NCBI GenBank assembly: GCA_029216955.1
Contig: JANAVB010015600.1
Span: 32,495,587 to 32,559,586, forward strand
Length of the DNA stretch: 64,000 nucleotides
Direction of reading: 5' to 3'
Source of the DNA: Iris pallida
Lineage: Eukaryota; Streptophyta; Magnoliopsida; Asparagales; Iridaceae
The translations under genes were made by a program, and so were the position numbers. Every line of letters starts with the position of its first letter. Position 1 is the stretch's first letter. This document shows, one piece after another, positions 12,829 to 25,753 of this stretch. The notes under the pieces are model-generated. The model made no database searches, had not been told where the DNA came from, and saw only the letters and a program-made list of their open reading frames with translations.

Positions 12829-14369
12829 TCATGGTTCGACGACACACAATTCTCTGAGCCGGTCCCTTAGCTTGGTCGTTGACCGCTCAATTCTCAGCTT
12901 GGCCGGCCGGCGCTCAGCCTCCTGAGTCAACCTCTCCGTATCCTCCAGATGCACATGTGTCTGCCAACCATCTTCAAGTTTCTTCAGGGCACGCTCCATG
13001 GCATCAGAGGTTCGGATGATCTGGTCGGTTTTCGGAGAATTAGCTCCTTATCTTTGCGGGAAGCCTGGAGCTCAGACTCTAAAGAAGCTAATTTCCTCTG
13101 AAGCTGGAGGATCTGCTCGTTCGTGTCGGCTATCCCATGAGAGGTGACCTCTTTTCGAGTGATACAATCCTTTCCTCTGCGGCTTAGTTCATCGTACTTC
13201 AGAGATAGATCCCGAAAGTCCTTCAGTAGAGCAGGTTTGGACGTATCCCGTACCGTCCTTACCTTTTCCATGGCTGTTATAAGAAAGGCACGCTTCTGAC
13301 CTATTGCTAAAGACGGATCGACTTACCGCAGTCCTTGAAACTGAGCCACCATCTGATCAGCTTCTACTAATTTGGGCTCCAGGAGCTCGACCATCCCTGT
13401 CCCGCCGAAGAGTGTTCTAAGGAGTTCAATCTGATCACGGGCACATTGACGAGCCAATACGAAAGATGTACCCCTCCCTCACAACAGATGGTGGTACAAA
13501 CTATCAATCACGTCCTTTGACGATTCATCCAGAACTTCCAAAGAAGACGGTGTCAAAGGAAGAGTAGCTGGCAGGGTTGAAGATGGTCGTGAAGAAGATA
13601 CACCAGAGCTTGATGCCCCTATCACTAGGGAAACAAGTTCTGAGCGATAGGACGCCTGAATATCAGCCATATCCTCCTCCGCTGCCCGAAGGATCCGGAG
13701 ACTCGGCAGGACAGAAAGGTCAACCTCCGGTGTTGGAGCCACATGAACCAAGGAGGGTGCAGGGACCATTTTTCCCCGCCCGGGTAGTTCTACTACGTCT
13801 CCTCCTGAACTTGATCTGACAGGAGGTCCCTCGGTATGAGTTAGAGGAGGAGGAGGCATACTTTCTTACACTAGATCCCCCTTGGCGACTTTCCCCCAGA
13901 TGATGTTCGTCGTCGGCAGCGAAGGAGCAGGACCTGTATGTTCGGAGCAACCATCGATCAACTTGACTCGAAGGATATGAAGATAGAGCAAATGAACCTC
14001 CTTACTAGTCAAGACACGACTTAGCTTACCAGGGGAGGGTTACTGAAGCTGAGGCTCCCTCACAGCCACCGTCTCCTCTTCAACGGTGACACTTGAGCCG
14101 ATTGCAGCCGCTTCCTCTGCCCCAGCCGCCCCGGAGGTAGATACAATTGGGTCAGCATCAACCGGTTGAGGTTCAGCAACCTCGAGGATTGGTTCGATAT
14201 AGCCTACATCGCCCCGGGTTGAGATGTCAGCAGCAGAAGGAATCTCAACCGTCATCGGGACGACCCTGGGGAAAGTAAGCTCGGCTGTCATAGCACTAAT
14301 TAAGGCGGCTAGAGCCGGGTCAACCTTAGAGGCGGTAGCTGGCTCTGAGGAGTTCACTTCTCCCGACGC
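12829..14369 (-). pseudogene. Antisense gene of the Tat element, 3' exons
   Basis: Downstream half of the gene that begins at 28863. Exon 14369-14030 starts at a TAG acceptor and ends at a GTAAGC donor. Exon 13933-13327 starts after ACAG in the matching phase (G|GT) and ends at GTAAGT. The last exon starts near 13273 and ends with TGA at 12829-12831. The middle exons are rich in S, P, T and A (MPPPPLTHTEG near 13859). The last is a charged coiled coil (LQLQRKLASLESELQASRKDKEL, then MERALKKLEDG). In-frame stops fit C-to-T changes: TAA at 14040-14042, TAA just upstream of 13859 and TGA near 13476. Two apparent indels lie in the final exon. No known enzyme motif was seen. Confidence 0.65.
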
Positions 14370-14372
14370 CTA

Positions 14373-14377
14373 CAAAG
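14373..14377. repeat. Target-site duplication CAAAG (left)
   Basis: CAAAG lies directly before TGTAACACCC and is repeated at 25684-25688 directly after the right LTR. Perfect 5-bp TSD of the TR-GAG element. Confidence 0.9.
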
Positions 14378-17267
14378 TGTAACACCCAGTTTTCCAGATA
14401 AGGGTAATTTTGAAATTTTATAATTTTAATTATTAATTATTGATATTTAATTCATATTATAATTTTTGGTGATTTTTATTAATTTTTAAACTATTTAAGA
14501 ATTGGATTAAGTCATGACTTATGATTTTGATGTACTGCTAGTGAAACCTGAGAGACTGCATGACCTAGAGTCTAACCATGTCATTAGGATGTTTAATTAT
14601 CATTTTTAGCCTAGGGGTAATTTGGTCATTTTGACTTATTTGAATTATTTGGTGATTCGCTGAATTGGTGAATTCTAGTTTGACTTTGACTTGTTGAGAC
14701 CTAGTGGACTAGCCTAGAAGCTAACCCTAACTATGGTAGCCCTAGTCTAACTTAGGTTAACCTACTTTTAGTCATTAGAGACTAATTTTGGAATAAGAGC
14801 ATTAGTTTGAGTGAAATCATTTCATGATTTATAGTTTAATTAAATGACTTATGATTTTATGACTTATGACTTGGCCCATGGCCCATAACTAGAAGCCCTA
14901 ACCCTAACCAAATCCTAAATGACCAGCCACATAGGGATCCCCACCCTATTTATACACTTATTCATTAGGGCTTGTCTCTTTTTAACATTCCAACACTTAG
15001 AGAAAAGAAAAGGTATTGTCCCCCTTCCAAAAATCCCCATAAATCTATTTTAATTCCTTTTTAATCCTAGTCTTTTGCAATAGGTTCTAATTTCTGTATA
15101 TTTTATAATTCTGGAGGTTAATCTCAGCTTTGGGCTCATTTGGAGCATTTGGCCATCAAGAGGAACACCCTCCATTTGGAGCATTTTCTTGCATTTTGCA
15201 CCTATAGGTAAAACTCCTCATATTGATTTAAATTACTGTTTTCTTTGCATTTATGGCAAGATCTAGGAGTCCCCTAGCTGTCCCTGGAATTTGGGCATAA
15301 TTCGTGTCGGTTTTGTGTCCGTATCGGACACGTATCCATTTGAAAGGTTAGGTGTTTGATGTAATGCCTCAACCAACATTTTGTTCAAATTTTTGAAATG
15401 TATTTGAATAGAATCTTAGCTCTAGGGCTTGCTTAATTATTTTTGTTATTAATTCTTGATTTTGGTGTCGTGTCCACACGAGGACACGAACACGCTGTCT
15501 GTGCACTGTCCCTGTGTCCTGCATCACGGGGTCTGTTTCTTTCGACACAGGACACGAGGACACATGAAATTTTGGGTGATTGTTAGGGCAGTGACTGCCA
15601 CCATGCTTCCAAAATTTGGGAGCCTTCCGTTTTGTGTGCGAGAAGAAATCCTCCTCGCACTGGTCGCACTAGCCGCGCGCGCGCACTGTACGCGCGGGTA
15701 AAACACCCTCTGATACGCACTGATTATTTTGACATGACACAACACTGACTCAGTGCAGACACTTGGACACGTCCCCGTACACCTGACGAACCCCTAGACA
15801 CGACCACGAGACTTTAGGACACTTGTGTCGTGTCCTATACGTGTTTGAACATGTGCACGACGCTGCGCACTATCCAGTGTGTCGTGTGGTGTTTGAGTGG
15901 TTTGGACACGGCTGTGTCCACTTGGTTGGACACGAATGCTTGGGTTGACACGTGCACGTGTTTGTTACTATTTACCAACCCTCACCTTGGTGTTTTAACA
16001 TGTTTTAGTTTTCGAAATTCGATTTTTCCCTTTCCTCTGATACGTATTCTCAGTTTCAAATTCCTGGGATTGATTCCCTATTTTTTTAAACTGTTTGACA
16101 AATTAAATTTCTATGTTTAATACATGTACATGTGTAATTACATTGCTGTAATATTATGTGCTGATTGTGTTTGGTTTTTGCATTTCGAAATGGGTTTTTG
16201 ATTTGAAATGGGAATGGGTAGAAGGGTGGACTGATTCACAGCTTCCTCATTTGATTCTGAGTTAAGGTATACCATTCTCTACTGTTATGGTTAGTTATTG
16301 TTTATTTGTTGAGATGTAGCATGATTACATGCCTGAGATGATACTGCAATGTGGGGTTAAGAATTGTGGCTATGGGGTTTCGAATTTAGGCATGTGGGTT
16401 CAATTCAAATTGGTTTTTGCTGAAAACTTAGTTCATTCTTAAATTCACTGATTTCTTCCCATTCCTAAACACTTTAATTTCCAGTTTACTGATGTTTGCA
16501 CTGTCTATGTCTCCCACATGTTGTAGTTCAAGTTGAGCTTAATATTTCATTTCATTTTGGCTCTTGAGTTGGGATAATTGACATTGTTGAGTTTCAGTCC
16601 CATATATGTATGAACTGTCAATTCTGTTTGAACTAATATGGGATTTCCCCTCTAAAAAACTAAATTTTGATGATCTAAATTACATATTAGATTCATGTGC
16701 AGGATTTCATTGTCAGTTGACCTATTCATGAGAATAGGAATTGTATAGGGGATTGGACTGTCATCTCAAAAACTGAAATCCCTGAGGCTAATCTCAGTTT
16801 TCCTGAGATTTCAACCACCATATGCTTTGGTTTTCTATCAATTAACTCATGAGGACACACTGTCTTGGCTGTCACACAATAGTGTATCAAGTGCACCCAC
16901 ACACACACCTAAGCTATTGACACACCACTGTTTTCACTTGGTCTTGTTCTCAGAAATTCCTGAGACAAATCACTGTCCCTTCCCAGTTCTTTTACCCACA
17001 CAAAACTGAGGACAGCCTTACACACACACACATTGGTTCATGCTCTACACACACATGAACACCTAGACACTAACACATTTTTCTATTTTAAATTCCTGTT
17101 AACACCCTTATATCACACTGATTTCCTATGTCCTCTATACACACACACACACACCCCCTTTGACACACACAAACTGAATTAAGCATGCCTACTCACTACA
17201 CACCCTATATAATGAATTGTTTCCTATTACACTAATTGGCACATACACAACCTTGGCCCTCTCTATC

Positions 17268-17268
<1 letters not shown>

Positions 17269-17331
<63 letters not shown>
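17269..17331. repeat. (TA)n microsatellite in the 5' LTR
   Basis: About 30 TA units. The matching run in the 3' LTR (about 23813-23891) is longer and explains most of the LTR length difference. Confidence 0.9.
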
Positions 17332-17334
<3 letters not shown>

Positions 17335-17490
17335 GTGTGTAAATATGCATGTATATATATGGTGAATATATGCAAATGAATATAAGAATGTGATATTGTA
17401 GGAATGTATATATGAATGCAAGCCATTACTTGTAAGGCACACACACACACTATTTCACCTTGATGCATGGACACTCACCTTTGCACTTTC

Positions 17491-17501
17491 TCTATAAATA
17501 G
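17491..17501 (+). promoter_or_regulatory. Candidate LTR TATA box
   Basis: TCTATAAATAG is close to the plant TATA consensus and is conserved in the other LTR at about 24052-24062. It lies just upstream of the TTGAC cluster. An earlier TATTTATA (about 14945 and 21450) is an alternative promoter. Confidence 0.4.
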
Positions 17502-17619
17502 GAATGTATAATGTATTCATATATATGGTATATAATGTATGATGCTTGTGGATTGGTGATTGTTGCTGGGTTGTTAGTCTAGACTTGGTTAGGCCTAGTG
17601 GGACTTGTTTGGACTAAGA

Positions 17620-17746
17620 TTGACCTAGTTTGACTAGATTATTGACTTGGGTTGACCCCGAGTTGACCAAGTTTGACTTGGACCTAGTTTGACCTAGACA
17701 GTTGACCAGGGTTGACTTAGAGTTGACTTTGACCTAGATTTGACTT
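17620..17746 (+). promoter_or_regulatory. Cluster of TTGAC (W-box-like) motifs
   Basis: Twelve TTGAC words in about 127 bp, eleven or so followed by C or T as in the WRKY-factor W-box core TTGAC[C/T]. About eleven survive in the other LTR at 24181-24305. They sit in degenerate units such as GTTTGACCTAG. Binding by WRKY proteins is inference. Confidence 0.5.
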
Positions 17747-18563
17747 AGAAACATGTAGATTGCATCATAGACTTCATTTATCTTATTTTAAGCACATTAT
17801 AACCTGTACTGTTCTATTTAGGACATTGTGACTCCGGTGCAGATATTTGACATTACACTACTCTTTTCAGAGTATTAGGCGAGTACATTCTCTGATAGTT
17901 CTCTCATTTATTTGCCAGTTACTGTATTTCAGTTCTATTTAGTGTTATGTGATTTTCTGATACCACACGTATGGATATTTCTGGATTCATGTATGCGACA
18001 CACTCACCATATTATCTGGCCTCTATTACTGGAATCACTGGAATCATTCCGGAATCCATTTTCTGGAATCATCATATTTTGGCTGGACTCATCTCGATTC
18101 TCGTGTCGAATTCTGGATTCATTTGTATTGCGGGGCGGGGAAATATTGAGTAAGACATGTAGACATACCCCAAATCTGGAATCTCCAACTGGAATCTACT
18201 GGAAGCATAGCCATCTCTCGCCTGATCAGTGAGAGGTGTGCCTGATTACCCACAGCCGTTTACATGTCGATCTCGGTATTTTAAAACATACTATTAGATT
18301 AGCTGGACTCACCTGGATTCTTGATCACTACCTAGAATCATCTGGTACTGGATTCATCTTGTATTAGATTCATCTCGTACTGGATTTATAGCAGTTTATA
18401 CTTGTTTTACATTTACTGCCTGGACTTATCATGTTACTTTAGTTCAGCTAGATTTATTTACAGTCGTCATTGCCATCATTCTTCTCTTGTTTAGTTACTT
18501 TACCTTCCTTGTACCTTACTGTTTCTCTATACCATCACCTGTATAAAAACTGCCTTATTCATC

Positions 18564-18569
18564 AATAAA
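18564..18569 (+). terminator. Candidate polyadenylation signal in the LTR
   Basis: AATAAA in CATCAATAAAACTG, conserved in the 3' LTR at 25125-25130. Confidence 0.45.
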
Positions 18570-19131
18570 ACTGTCTATAACTGCTTTATAGTTCCCTGTC
18601 TTTTACTTGGGTTTTCTTGATTAGTTGTACTCGTTCCTGTCCTGACTGGACCTGTTGCAAATTTTACAGATGACTGCCCTGAGGACACATGCCCTACATA
18701 TTACTGTGGAGATGGCTTAGCTACCTTTGGCCCCGACACTCAGGAGTGATTGGGAGATTAGCTAGTGTTTGTTTAGCTTTCATGTTTAGAACTTGAGTTG
18801 TATATAGTTGAGATTGTGGTTGAGATTTTTTTTGAGATTGTAGTAGAGATTTTCTGAGTTTATATTTATTAGTTGTTGGTTTTATTCTGTTATTTAGTTT
18901 TTAGCTAACTTCTGTGATATCTTATTGTTCTTAGACTGTGATTGAGATTCTTTATATCTATACTTGTCCTCCGTTCGGAGTTCAGTTTTGACAAGTACAT
19001 TATATAATTGCGTGAGTTGTTGATTAGATAGTAACCAAGGACAGCGTTCTACCACCGACACTGCGGCGTAGGCTTGGCGTTGTTATGTGCTCGTACCCTC
19101 ACAGTGGATGCGGGTCATGACACGTTTTTAG

Positions 19132-19149
19132 TGGTGGCCCATGCAGGTC
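19132..19149 (+). promoter_or_regulatory. Candidate primer-binding site, unusual type
   Basis: TGGTGGCCCATGCAGGTC starts nine bases after the LTR end, where the primer tRNA should pair. It is not the initiator-Met complement seen at 6698. A near-identical sequence (TGGTAGCCCATGCAGGTC) follows the LTR of the element at 41157-49802. Confidence 0.5.
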
Positions 19150-19385
19150 GAGAGTCGCATTAGTGCGATATTGTGGTAGTACGGCGACTTAGTTGTACTG
19201 CTGCGAGCCTGCGATAGGATTGAGAGATAGGCTTTAACGGAGAGGTACTCAATCACAGTTAGGAAAAATTCTGCTTCAATTCATGCCATCTACATATCTT
19301 ACTGATTGTCTTCTTTGAAATAAACTGTCCTCCTTTGATTTTATCGATTTCTGCTCAGTATTGACTTCCTTTTCGATCTGTCTTC

Positions 19386-20729
19386 ATGATGGTGGAGACA
19401 CATCGCTCTGGTACAGTAGCCGCTGCAAAGGGGTCTGCCACCTCTCACCTTCAGCAGCCAGCCCTTGGTACCGTAGCCCCAGTCCTGCCAGCTGGGGTGG
19501 GTGTTTCAGCAGCCTTCGGAGGAGCACCTCCATCAGCTGGGAGGCAGAGTCTGGTGCTTCCCGAGACCCTTCCGTCGCAGCAGCCTCCACCTGTGGGGAT
19601 GGTAGATGCTGCTCATCTATTTTCTTTCATGGAGAGGATTCTGGCGTCTCACCAGCAGCAGCAGCAGCAGCAGCAGCGGCAGACTGTCGATTATCGTCAG
19701 GGGATTGACGAGGCCCACTAGCTGGTTCGTGCTACAGTAGAGATGGTGACTGCTCAGGGAGAGCAGCAGCAGCCTCGTCGGAAGGAGAAGGATATACAGG
19801 ACTTCCAGAAGATGCATCCCAGAGAGTTCCTGGGCACGGAGGGCATTCATTATGCAGACGATTGGATAGAGCACATCGAGGAGATATTCAGGCTAGCAGA
19901 GATACCAGATCGACTCCATATCGAGGCGGCAGGCAGTCAGATGCAGGATTTAGCCCGTGCGTGGTACCAAACAGATTCCAGAGTAGGAGTTGAGGGCCAG
20001 ACTTGGGCCCAGTTCAAGGAACTGTTCAAGGAGCAGTTCTTTCCTGATGTGGCTTTGGGAGGCATAGAGGCACAGTTTGAGGGTCTGGTTCAGGGAACCC
20101 AGACGGTAGCTGAGTACGCCGGAGAGTTTTGTCGATTGGCCCGGTTCATAGATGACTTGACTGAGAAGACGAAGGCGAGGAAGTTCTGCCGAGGCTTGAT
20201 TCGAGAGGTTCGGTCGCTGACTAAGAGCGACCGAAACGCTACCTTTACGGAGATATTTTCTGGGGCGATGGCCGAAGAGGACGACCTGGGGTTGAAGTTG
20301 AAGAAGGGTCGTGACCTCCAGAGTGGTAGCAGCAGCGTAGGCCAGGCCAAGAGGCCTCATGTTCAGATTCAGCAGACCCGGGCACCAGTGATGGTTCAGC
20401 AGGTGAAGCATCAGTATCGGGGTCAGGACCCGAAGATGATCAGTTGTTTCTACTGCAGGAAGTTGGGACACTCCAGGGAGCAGTGTAGGAAGAGGCTGAA
20501 GGTTTGCTATTCCTGTGGGTCTGAAGCCCACCAGAAGATAGATTGTCCCTTTGCACCTCCTTTTGAGGGTGCTAGGCCACCTGTAGCTCAGTACCAGAGG
20601 GGTAGAGATTTTGCGATGACGGTCGAGGAGACCGACGCTGCAGGTGATGGGTTAGCAGGTTTGTCCTTTTCATTCTTCTTTCCACTTTTCTGTGTGATTC
20701 TACTAGTACCTACCAGGATATTATTTTGA
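19386..20729 (+). CDS. gag: Gag polyprotein of TR-GAG (one premature stop)
   Basis: A single frame of 447 codons from ATG 19386 to the TGA at 20727-20729, broken only by TAG at 19719-19721, in a context where CAG is the likely ancestor. The intact stretch is 19743-20729 (328 aa). The N-terminus is A/P/S-rich with a glutamine run near residues 89-97. The capsid-like retrotransposon gag domain spans about residues 150-260 (DWIEHIEEIFRL, ARAWYQTD, FKELFKEQFFPD, LVQGTQTVAEYAGEFCRLARF). Two CX2CX4HX4C zinc knuckles follow: CFYCRKLGHSREQC at about residues 354-367 and CYSCGSEAHQKIDC at about 374-387. The protein would package element RNA into particles. The frame ends soon after the knuckles with a hydrophobic tail, exactly where protease normally begins, so pol has been deleted. 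Confidence 0.85.
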
Positions 20730-20845
20730 TTGCTAGATAGTGTAGCTACCCCGTTCGAGACTGTAAAATCACGACCAGTAGGATTGTGTTGCTTTGACCT
20801 TGATTTGCTGGGGGTTTGACCTAGGACGGGTGCGATCATCTTAAT

Positions 20846-20879
20846 TTCGAGGACGAAATTTTTCTAAGGTGGGTAGGAT
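20846..20879 (+). promoter_or_regulatory. Polypurine tract region of TR-GAG
   Basis: GAGGACGAAATTTTTCTAAG followed by GTGGGTAGGAT lies directly before the TGTAACATCC start of the 3' LTR. Purine-rich AAGGTGGGTAGGA is the expected plus-strand primer. Confidence 0.7.
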
Positions 20880-23803
20880 TGTAACATCCAGTTTTTCAGA
20901 TGAGGGTAATTTTGAAATTTTATAATTTTAATTATTAATTATTGATATTTAATTCATATTATGATTTTTGGTGATTTTTATTAATTTTTAAACTATTTAA
21001 GAATTGGTTTAAGTCATGACTTGTGATTTTGATGTGCTGCTAGTAAAACCTGAGAGACTGCATGACCTAGAGCCTAACCATGTCATTAGGATGTTTAATT
21101 ATCATTTTTAGCCTAGGGGTAATTTGGTCATTTTGACTTATTTGAATTATTTGGTGATTTGTTGAATTGGTGAATTCTAGTTTGACTTTGACTTGTTGAG
21201 ACCTAGTGCACTAGCCTAGAAGCTAACCCTAACTATGGTAGCCCTAGTCTAACTTAGGTTAACCTACTTTTAGTCATTAGAGACTAATTTTGGAATAGAA
21301 GGATTAGTTTGAGTGAAATCATTTCATGATTTATAGTTTAATGAAATGACTTATGATTTCATGACTTATGACTTGGCCCATGGCCCATAACTAGAAGCCC
21401 TAACCCTAACCAAACCCTAAATGACCAGCCACATAGGGATCCCCATCCTATTTATACATTTATTCATTAGGGCTTGCCTCTTTTTAACATTCCAACACTT
21501 GGAGAAAAGAAAAGGTATTGTCCCCCTTCCAAAAATCCCCATAAATCCATTTTAATTCCTTTTTATTCCTAGTCTTTTGCAATAGGTTCTAATTTCTATA
21601 TATTTTATAATTCTGGAGGTTAATCTCAGCTTTGGGCTCATTTAGAGCATTTGGCCATCAAGAGGAACACCCCCCATTTGGAAACTTTTCTTGCATTTTG
21701 CACCTATAGGTAAAACTCCTCATATTGATTTAAATTGCTGTTTTCTTTGCATTTAGGGCAAGATCAAGTAGTCCCCTAGCTGTCCCTGGAATTTGGGCAC
21801 AATTCGTGTCGGTTTCGTGTCCGTATCGGATACGTATCCATTTGATAGGTTAGGTGTTTGATGTAATGCCTCAACCAACATTTTGTTCAAATTTTTGAAA
21901 TGTATTTGAAAAGAATCTTAGCTCTAGGGCTTGCTTAATTATTTTTGTTATTAATTCTTGATTTTAGTGTCGTGTCGTGTCCACACGAGGACACAAACAT
22001 GCTGTCTGTGCACTGTCCCTGTGTCATGCATCACGGGATCTGTTTCTCCCGACACAGGATACGAGGACACACGAAATTTTGGGTGAGTGTTGGGGCAGTG
22101 ACTGCCACTATTCTCCCAAAATTTGGAAGCCTCTCGTTTTGTGTGCGAGGAGAAATCCTCCTCGCACTGGTCGCACTAGCCGTATGTGCGCACTGTACGC
22201 GCGGGTAAAACCCCCTCTGATACGTACTGATTATTTTGACACGACACAACACTGACTCAGTGCAGACACTTGGACACGTCCCCGTACACCTGACGAACCC
22301 CTAGACACGACCACGAGACTTTAGGACACTTGTGTCGTGTCCTATACGTGTTTGAACACGTGCATGACGCTGCGCACTATCCAGTGTGTCGTGTGGTGTT
22401 TGAGTGGTTTGGACACGGCTGTGTCCACTTGGTTGGACACGAATGCTTGGGTTGACACGTGCACGTATGTGTTACTATTTACCAACCCTCACCTTGGTGT
22501 TTTAACATGTTTTAGTTTTCGAAATTCGATTTTTCCCTTTCCTCTGATACGCATTCTCAGTTTCAAATTCCTGGGATTGATTCCCTATTTTTTTAAAACT
22601 GTTTGACAAATTAAATTTCTATGTTTAATACATTTACATGTGTAATTACATCGCTGTAATATTATGTGCTGATTGTGTTTGGTTTTCGCATTTCGAAATG
22701 GGTTTTTGATATGAAATGGGAATGGGTAGAAGGGTGGACTGAATCACAGTTTCCTCATTTGATTCTGAGTTAAGGTATACCATTCTCTACTGTTATGGTT
22801 AGTTATTGTTCATTTGTTGAGATGTAGCATGATTACATGCCTGAGATGATACTGCAATATGGGGTTAAGAATTGTGGCTATGGGGTTTCGAATTTAGGCA
22901 TGCGGGTTCAATTCAAATTGGTTTTTGCTGAAAACTTAGTTCATTCTTAAATTCACTGATTTCTTCCCATTCCTAAATACTTTAATTTCCAGTTTATTGA
23001 TGTTTGCACTGTCTATGTCTCCCACATGTTGTAGTTCAAGTTGAGCTTAATATTTCATTTCATTTTGGCTCTTGAGTTGGGATAATTGACATTGTTGAGT
23101 TTCAGTCCCATATATGTATGAACTGTCATTTCTCTTTGAACTAATATGGGATTTCCCCTCTAAAAAACTGAATTTTGATGATCTAAATTAAATATTAGAT
23201 TCATGTGCACCTGAATTAGATACTGTCAAGTTGGGCTTTCATTGTCAGTTGAGCTATTCATGAGAATAGGAATTGTATAGGGGATTGGACTGTCATTTCA
23301 AAAACTGAAATCCCTGAGGCTAATCTCAGTTTTTCTGAGATTTCAACCACTATATGCTTTGGTTTTCTATCAATTAACTCATGAGGACACACTGTCTTGG
23401 CTGTCACATAATAGTATATCAAGTGCACCCACACACACACCTAAGCTATTGACACACCACTGTTTTCACTTGGTCTTGTTCTCAGAAATTCCTGAGACAA
23501 ATCACTGTCCCTACCCAGTTCTTTTACCCACACAAAACTGAGGACAACCTTACACACACACACATTGGTTCATGCTCTACACACACATGAACACCTAGAC
23601 ACTAACATATTTTCCTATTTTAAATTCCTGTTAACACCCTTATATCACACTGATTTCCTATGTCCTTTATATACACACACACACCCCCTTTGACACACAC
23701 AAACTGAATTAAGCATGCCTACTCACTACACACACCCTATATAATGAATTGTTTCCTATTACACTAATTGGCACATACACAACCTTGGCCCTCTCCATCT
23801 CAA

Positions 23804-23895
<92 letters not shown>

Positions 23896-25683
23896 GTGTG
23901 TAAATATGCATGTATATATATGGTGAATATATGCAAATGAATGTAAGAATGTGATATTGTAGGAATGTATATATGAATGCAAGCCATTACTTGTAAGGCA
24001 CACACACACACTATTTCACCTTGATGCATGGACACTCACCTTTGCACTTTCTCTATAAATAGGAATGTATAACGTATTCATATATATGGTATATAATGTA
24101 TGATGCTTGTGGATTGGTGATTGTTGCTGGGTTGTTAGTCTAGACTTGGTTAGGCCTGGTGGGACTTGTTTGGACTAAGATTGACCTAGTTTGACTAGAG
24201 TGTTGACATGGGTTGACCCCGAGTTGACCAAGTTTGACTTGGACCTAGTTTAACCTAGACAGTTGACCAGGGTTGACTTAGAGTTGACTTTGACCTAGAT
24301 TTGACTTAGAAACATGTAGATTGCATCATAGACTTCATTTATCTTATTTTAAGCACATTATAACCTGTACTGTTCTATTTAGGACATTGTGACTCCGGTG
24401 CAGACATCTAACATTACACTACTCTTTTCAGAGTATCAGGCGAGTATATTCTCTGATAGTTCTCTCATTTATTTGCCAATTACTGTATTTCAGTTCTATT
24501 TAGCTTTATGTGATTCTCTGATACCACACGTATGGATATTTCTGGATTCATGTATGCGACACACTCACCATATTATCTGGCCTCTATTACTGGAACCACT
24601 GGAATCATTCCGGAATCTATTTTCGGGAATCATCATATTTTGGCTGGACTCATCTCGATTCTCGTATCGAATTCTGGATTTATTTGTATTGCGGGGCGGG
24701 AAAATATTGAGTAAGACATGTAAACATACCCTAAATCTGGAATCTCCAACTGGAATCTACTGAAAGCATAGCCATCTCTCGTCTGATCAGTGAGAGGTGT
24801 GCCTGATTACCCACAGCCGTTTACATGTCGATCTCGGTATTTTAAAACACACTATTAGATTAGCTGGACTCACCTGGATTCTTGATCACTACCTAGAATC
24901 ATCTGGTACTGGATTCATCTTGTATTAGATTCATCTCGTACTGGATTTATAGCAGTTTACACTTGTTTTACATTTACTGCCTGGACTTATCATGTTACTT
25001 TAGTTCAGCTAGATTTATTTACAGTCGTCATTGCCATCATTCTTCTCTTGTTTAGTTACTTTACCTTCCTTGTACCTTACTGTTTCTCTATACCATCATC
25101 TGTATAAAAACTGCCTTATTCATCAATAAAACTGTCTATAACTGCTTTATAGTTCCCTGTCTTTTACTTGGGTTTTCTTGATGAGTTGTACTCGTTCCTG
25201 CCCTGACTGGACCTGTTGCAAATTTTACAGATGACTGCCCTGAGGACACATGCCCTACATATTACTGTGGAGATGGCTTAGCTACCTTTGGCCCCGACAC
25301 TCAGGAGTGATTGGGAGATTAGCTAGTGTTTGTTTAGCTTTCATGTTTAGAACTTGAGTTGTATATAGTTGAGATTGTGGTTGAGATTTTAGTTGAGATT
25401 GTAGTAGAGATTTTCTGAGTTTATATTTATTAGTTGTTGGTTTTATTCTGTTATTTAGTTTTTAGCTAACTTCTGTGATATCTTATCGTTCTTAGACTGT
25501 GATTGAGATTCTTTATATCTATACTTGTCCTACATTCGGAGTTGAGTTTTGACAAGTACATTATATAATTGCATGAGTTGTTGATTAGATAGTAACCTAG
25601 GACAGCGTTCTACCGCCGACACTACAGCGTAGGCTGGGCGTTGTTACGTGCTCGTACCCTCACAGTGGGTGCGGGTCGTGACA
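20880..25683 (+). repeat. 3' LTR of TR-GAG
   Basis: Aligns with 14378-19122 along its whole length. It starts TGTAACATCC, ends GTGACA, and is followed by the CAAAG duplication. It has the longer (TA)n run at about 23813-23891, TATAAATA at about 24054, a TTGAC cluster at 24181-24305 and AATAAA at 25125-25130. Confidence 0.9.
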
Positions 25684-25753
25684 CAAAGAAAAGAAAAATA
25701 ATTAGATTATTTCAGAAAAGAAGAACAAAAAAGAGGATCGTAACTCGATTCAC
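25684..25753 (-). other. Split intron of the antisense gene (5' part)
   Basis: Intron from GTGAAT at 25753, reading leftward into a T-rich tract (TTTTTCTTTTCTTTG) that meets the TR-GAG insertion. The missing end, TAG|GCGTC, lies at 14370-14372. Without the insertion and one TSD copy the intron would be about 73 bp, a normal plant size. Confidence 0.7.

Larger units (their letters stand above)
14378..19122 (+). repeat. 5' LTR of TR-GAG
   Basis: Begins TGTAACACCC and ends TGACA. In order it holds a TATTTATA box at about 14945; dense GACAC/GTGTC words at 15470-15960; (CA)n-rich DNA near 16890-17170; a (TA)n run at 17269-17331; a consensus TATAAATA at 17493-17500; a TTGAC cluster at 17620-17746; recurrent GGAATC/GGATTCAT words at 17975-18390; AATAAA at 18564-18569; and the U5 end. 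Confidence 0.9.
14378..25683 (+). mobile_element. TR-GAG: complete non-autonomous gypsy element with only gag
   Basis: LTRs at 14378-19122 and 20880-25683 (about 4.75 and 4.80 kb) flank just 1757 bp of internal DNA. That internal DNA contains a candidate PBS, one gag gene and a polypurine tract; protease, RT and integrase are absent. Both ends are TG...CA and the 5-bp target duplication is exact. This is the architecture called TR-GAG (terminal-repeat retrotransposon with GAG). Gag type and termini point to the chromovirus side of Ty3/gypsy. The LTRs differ by a few bases per hundred, mostly transitions, and in (TA)n length, so insertion is fairly recent but not fresh. Movement would need pol from another element. 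Confidence 0.9.

Noticed and set aside
14885..14900. Telomere-like CCCTAACCCTAA
   Set aside because: Only about two units, inside an LTR and duplicated with it (about 21400).
19950..20531. 193-residue ORF on minus opposite gag
   Set aside because: Shadow of the gag frame, without domain or promoter.
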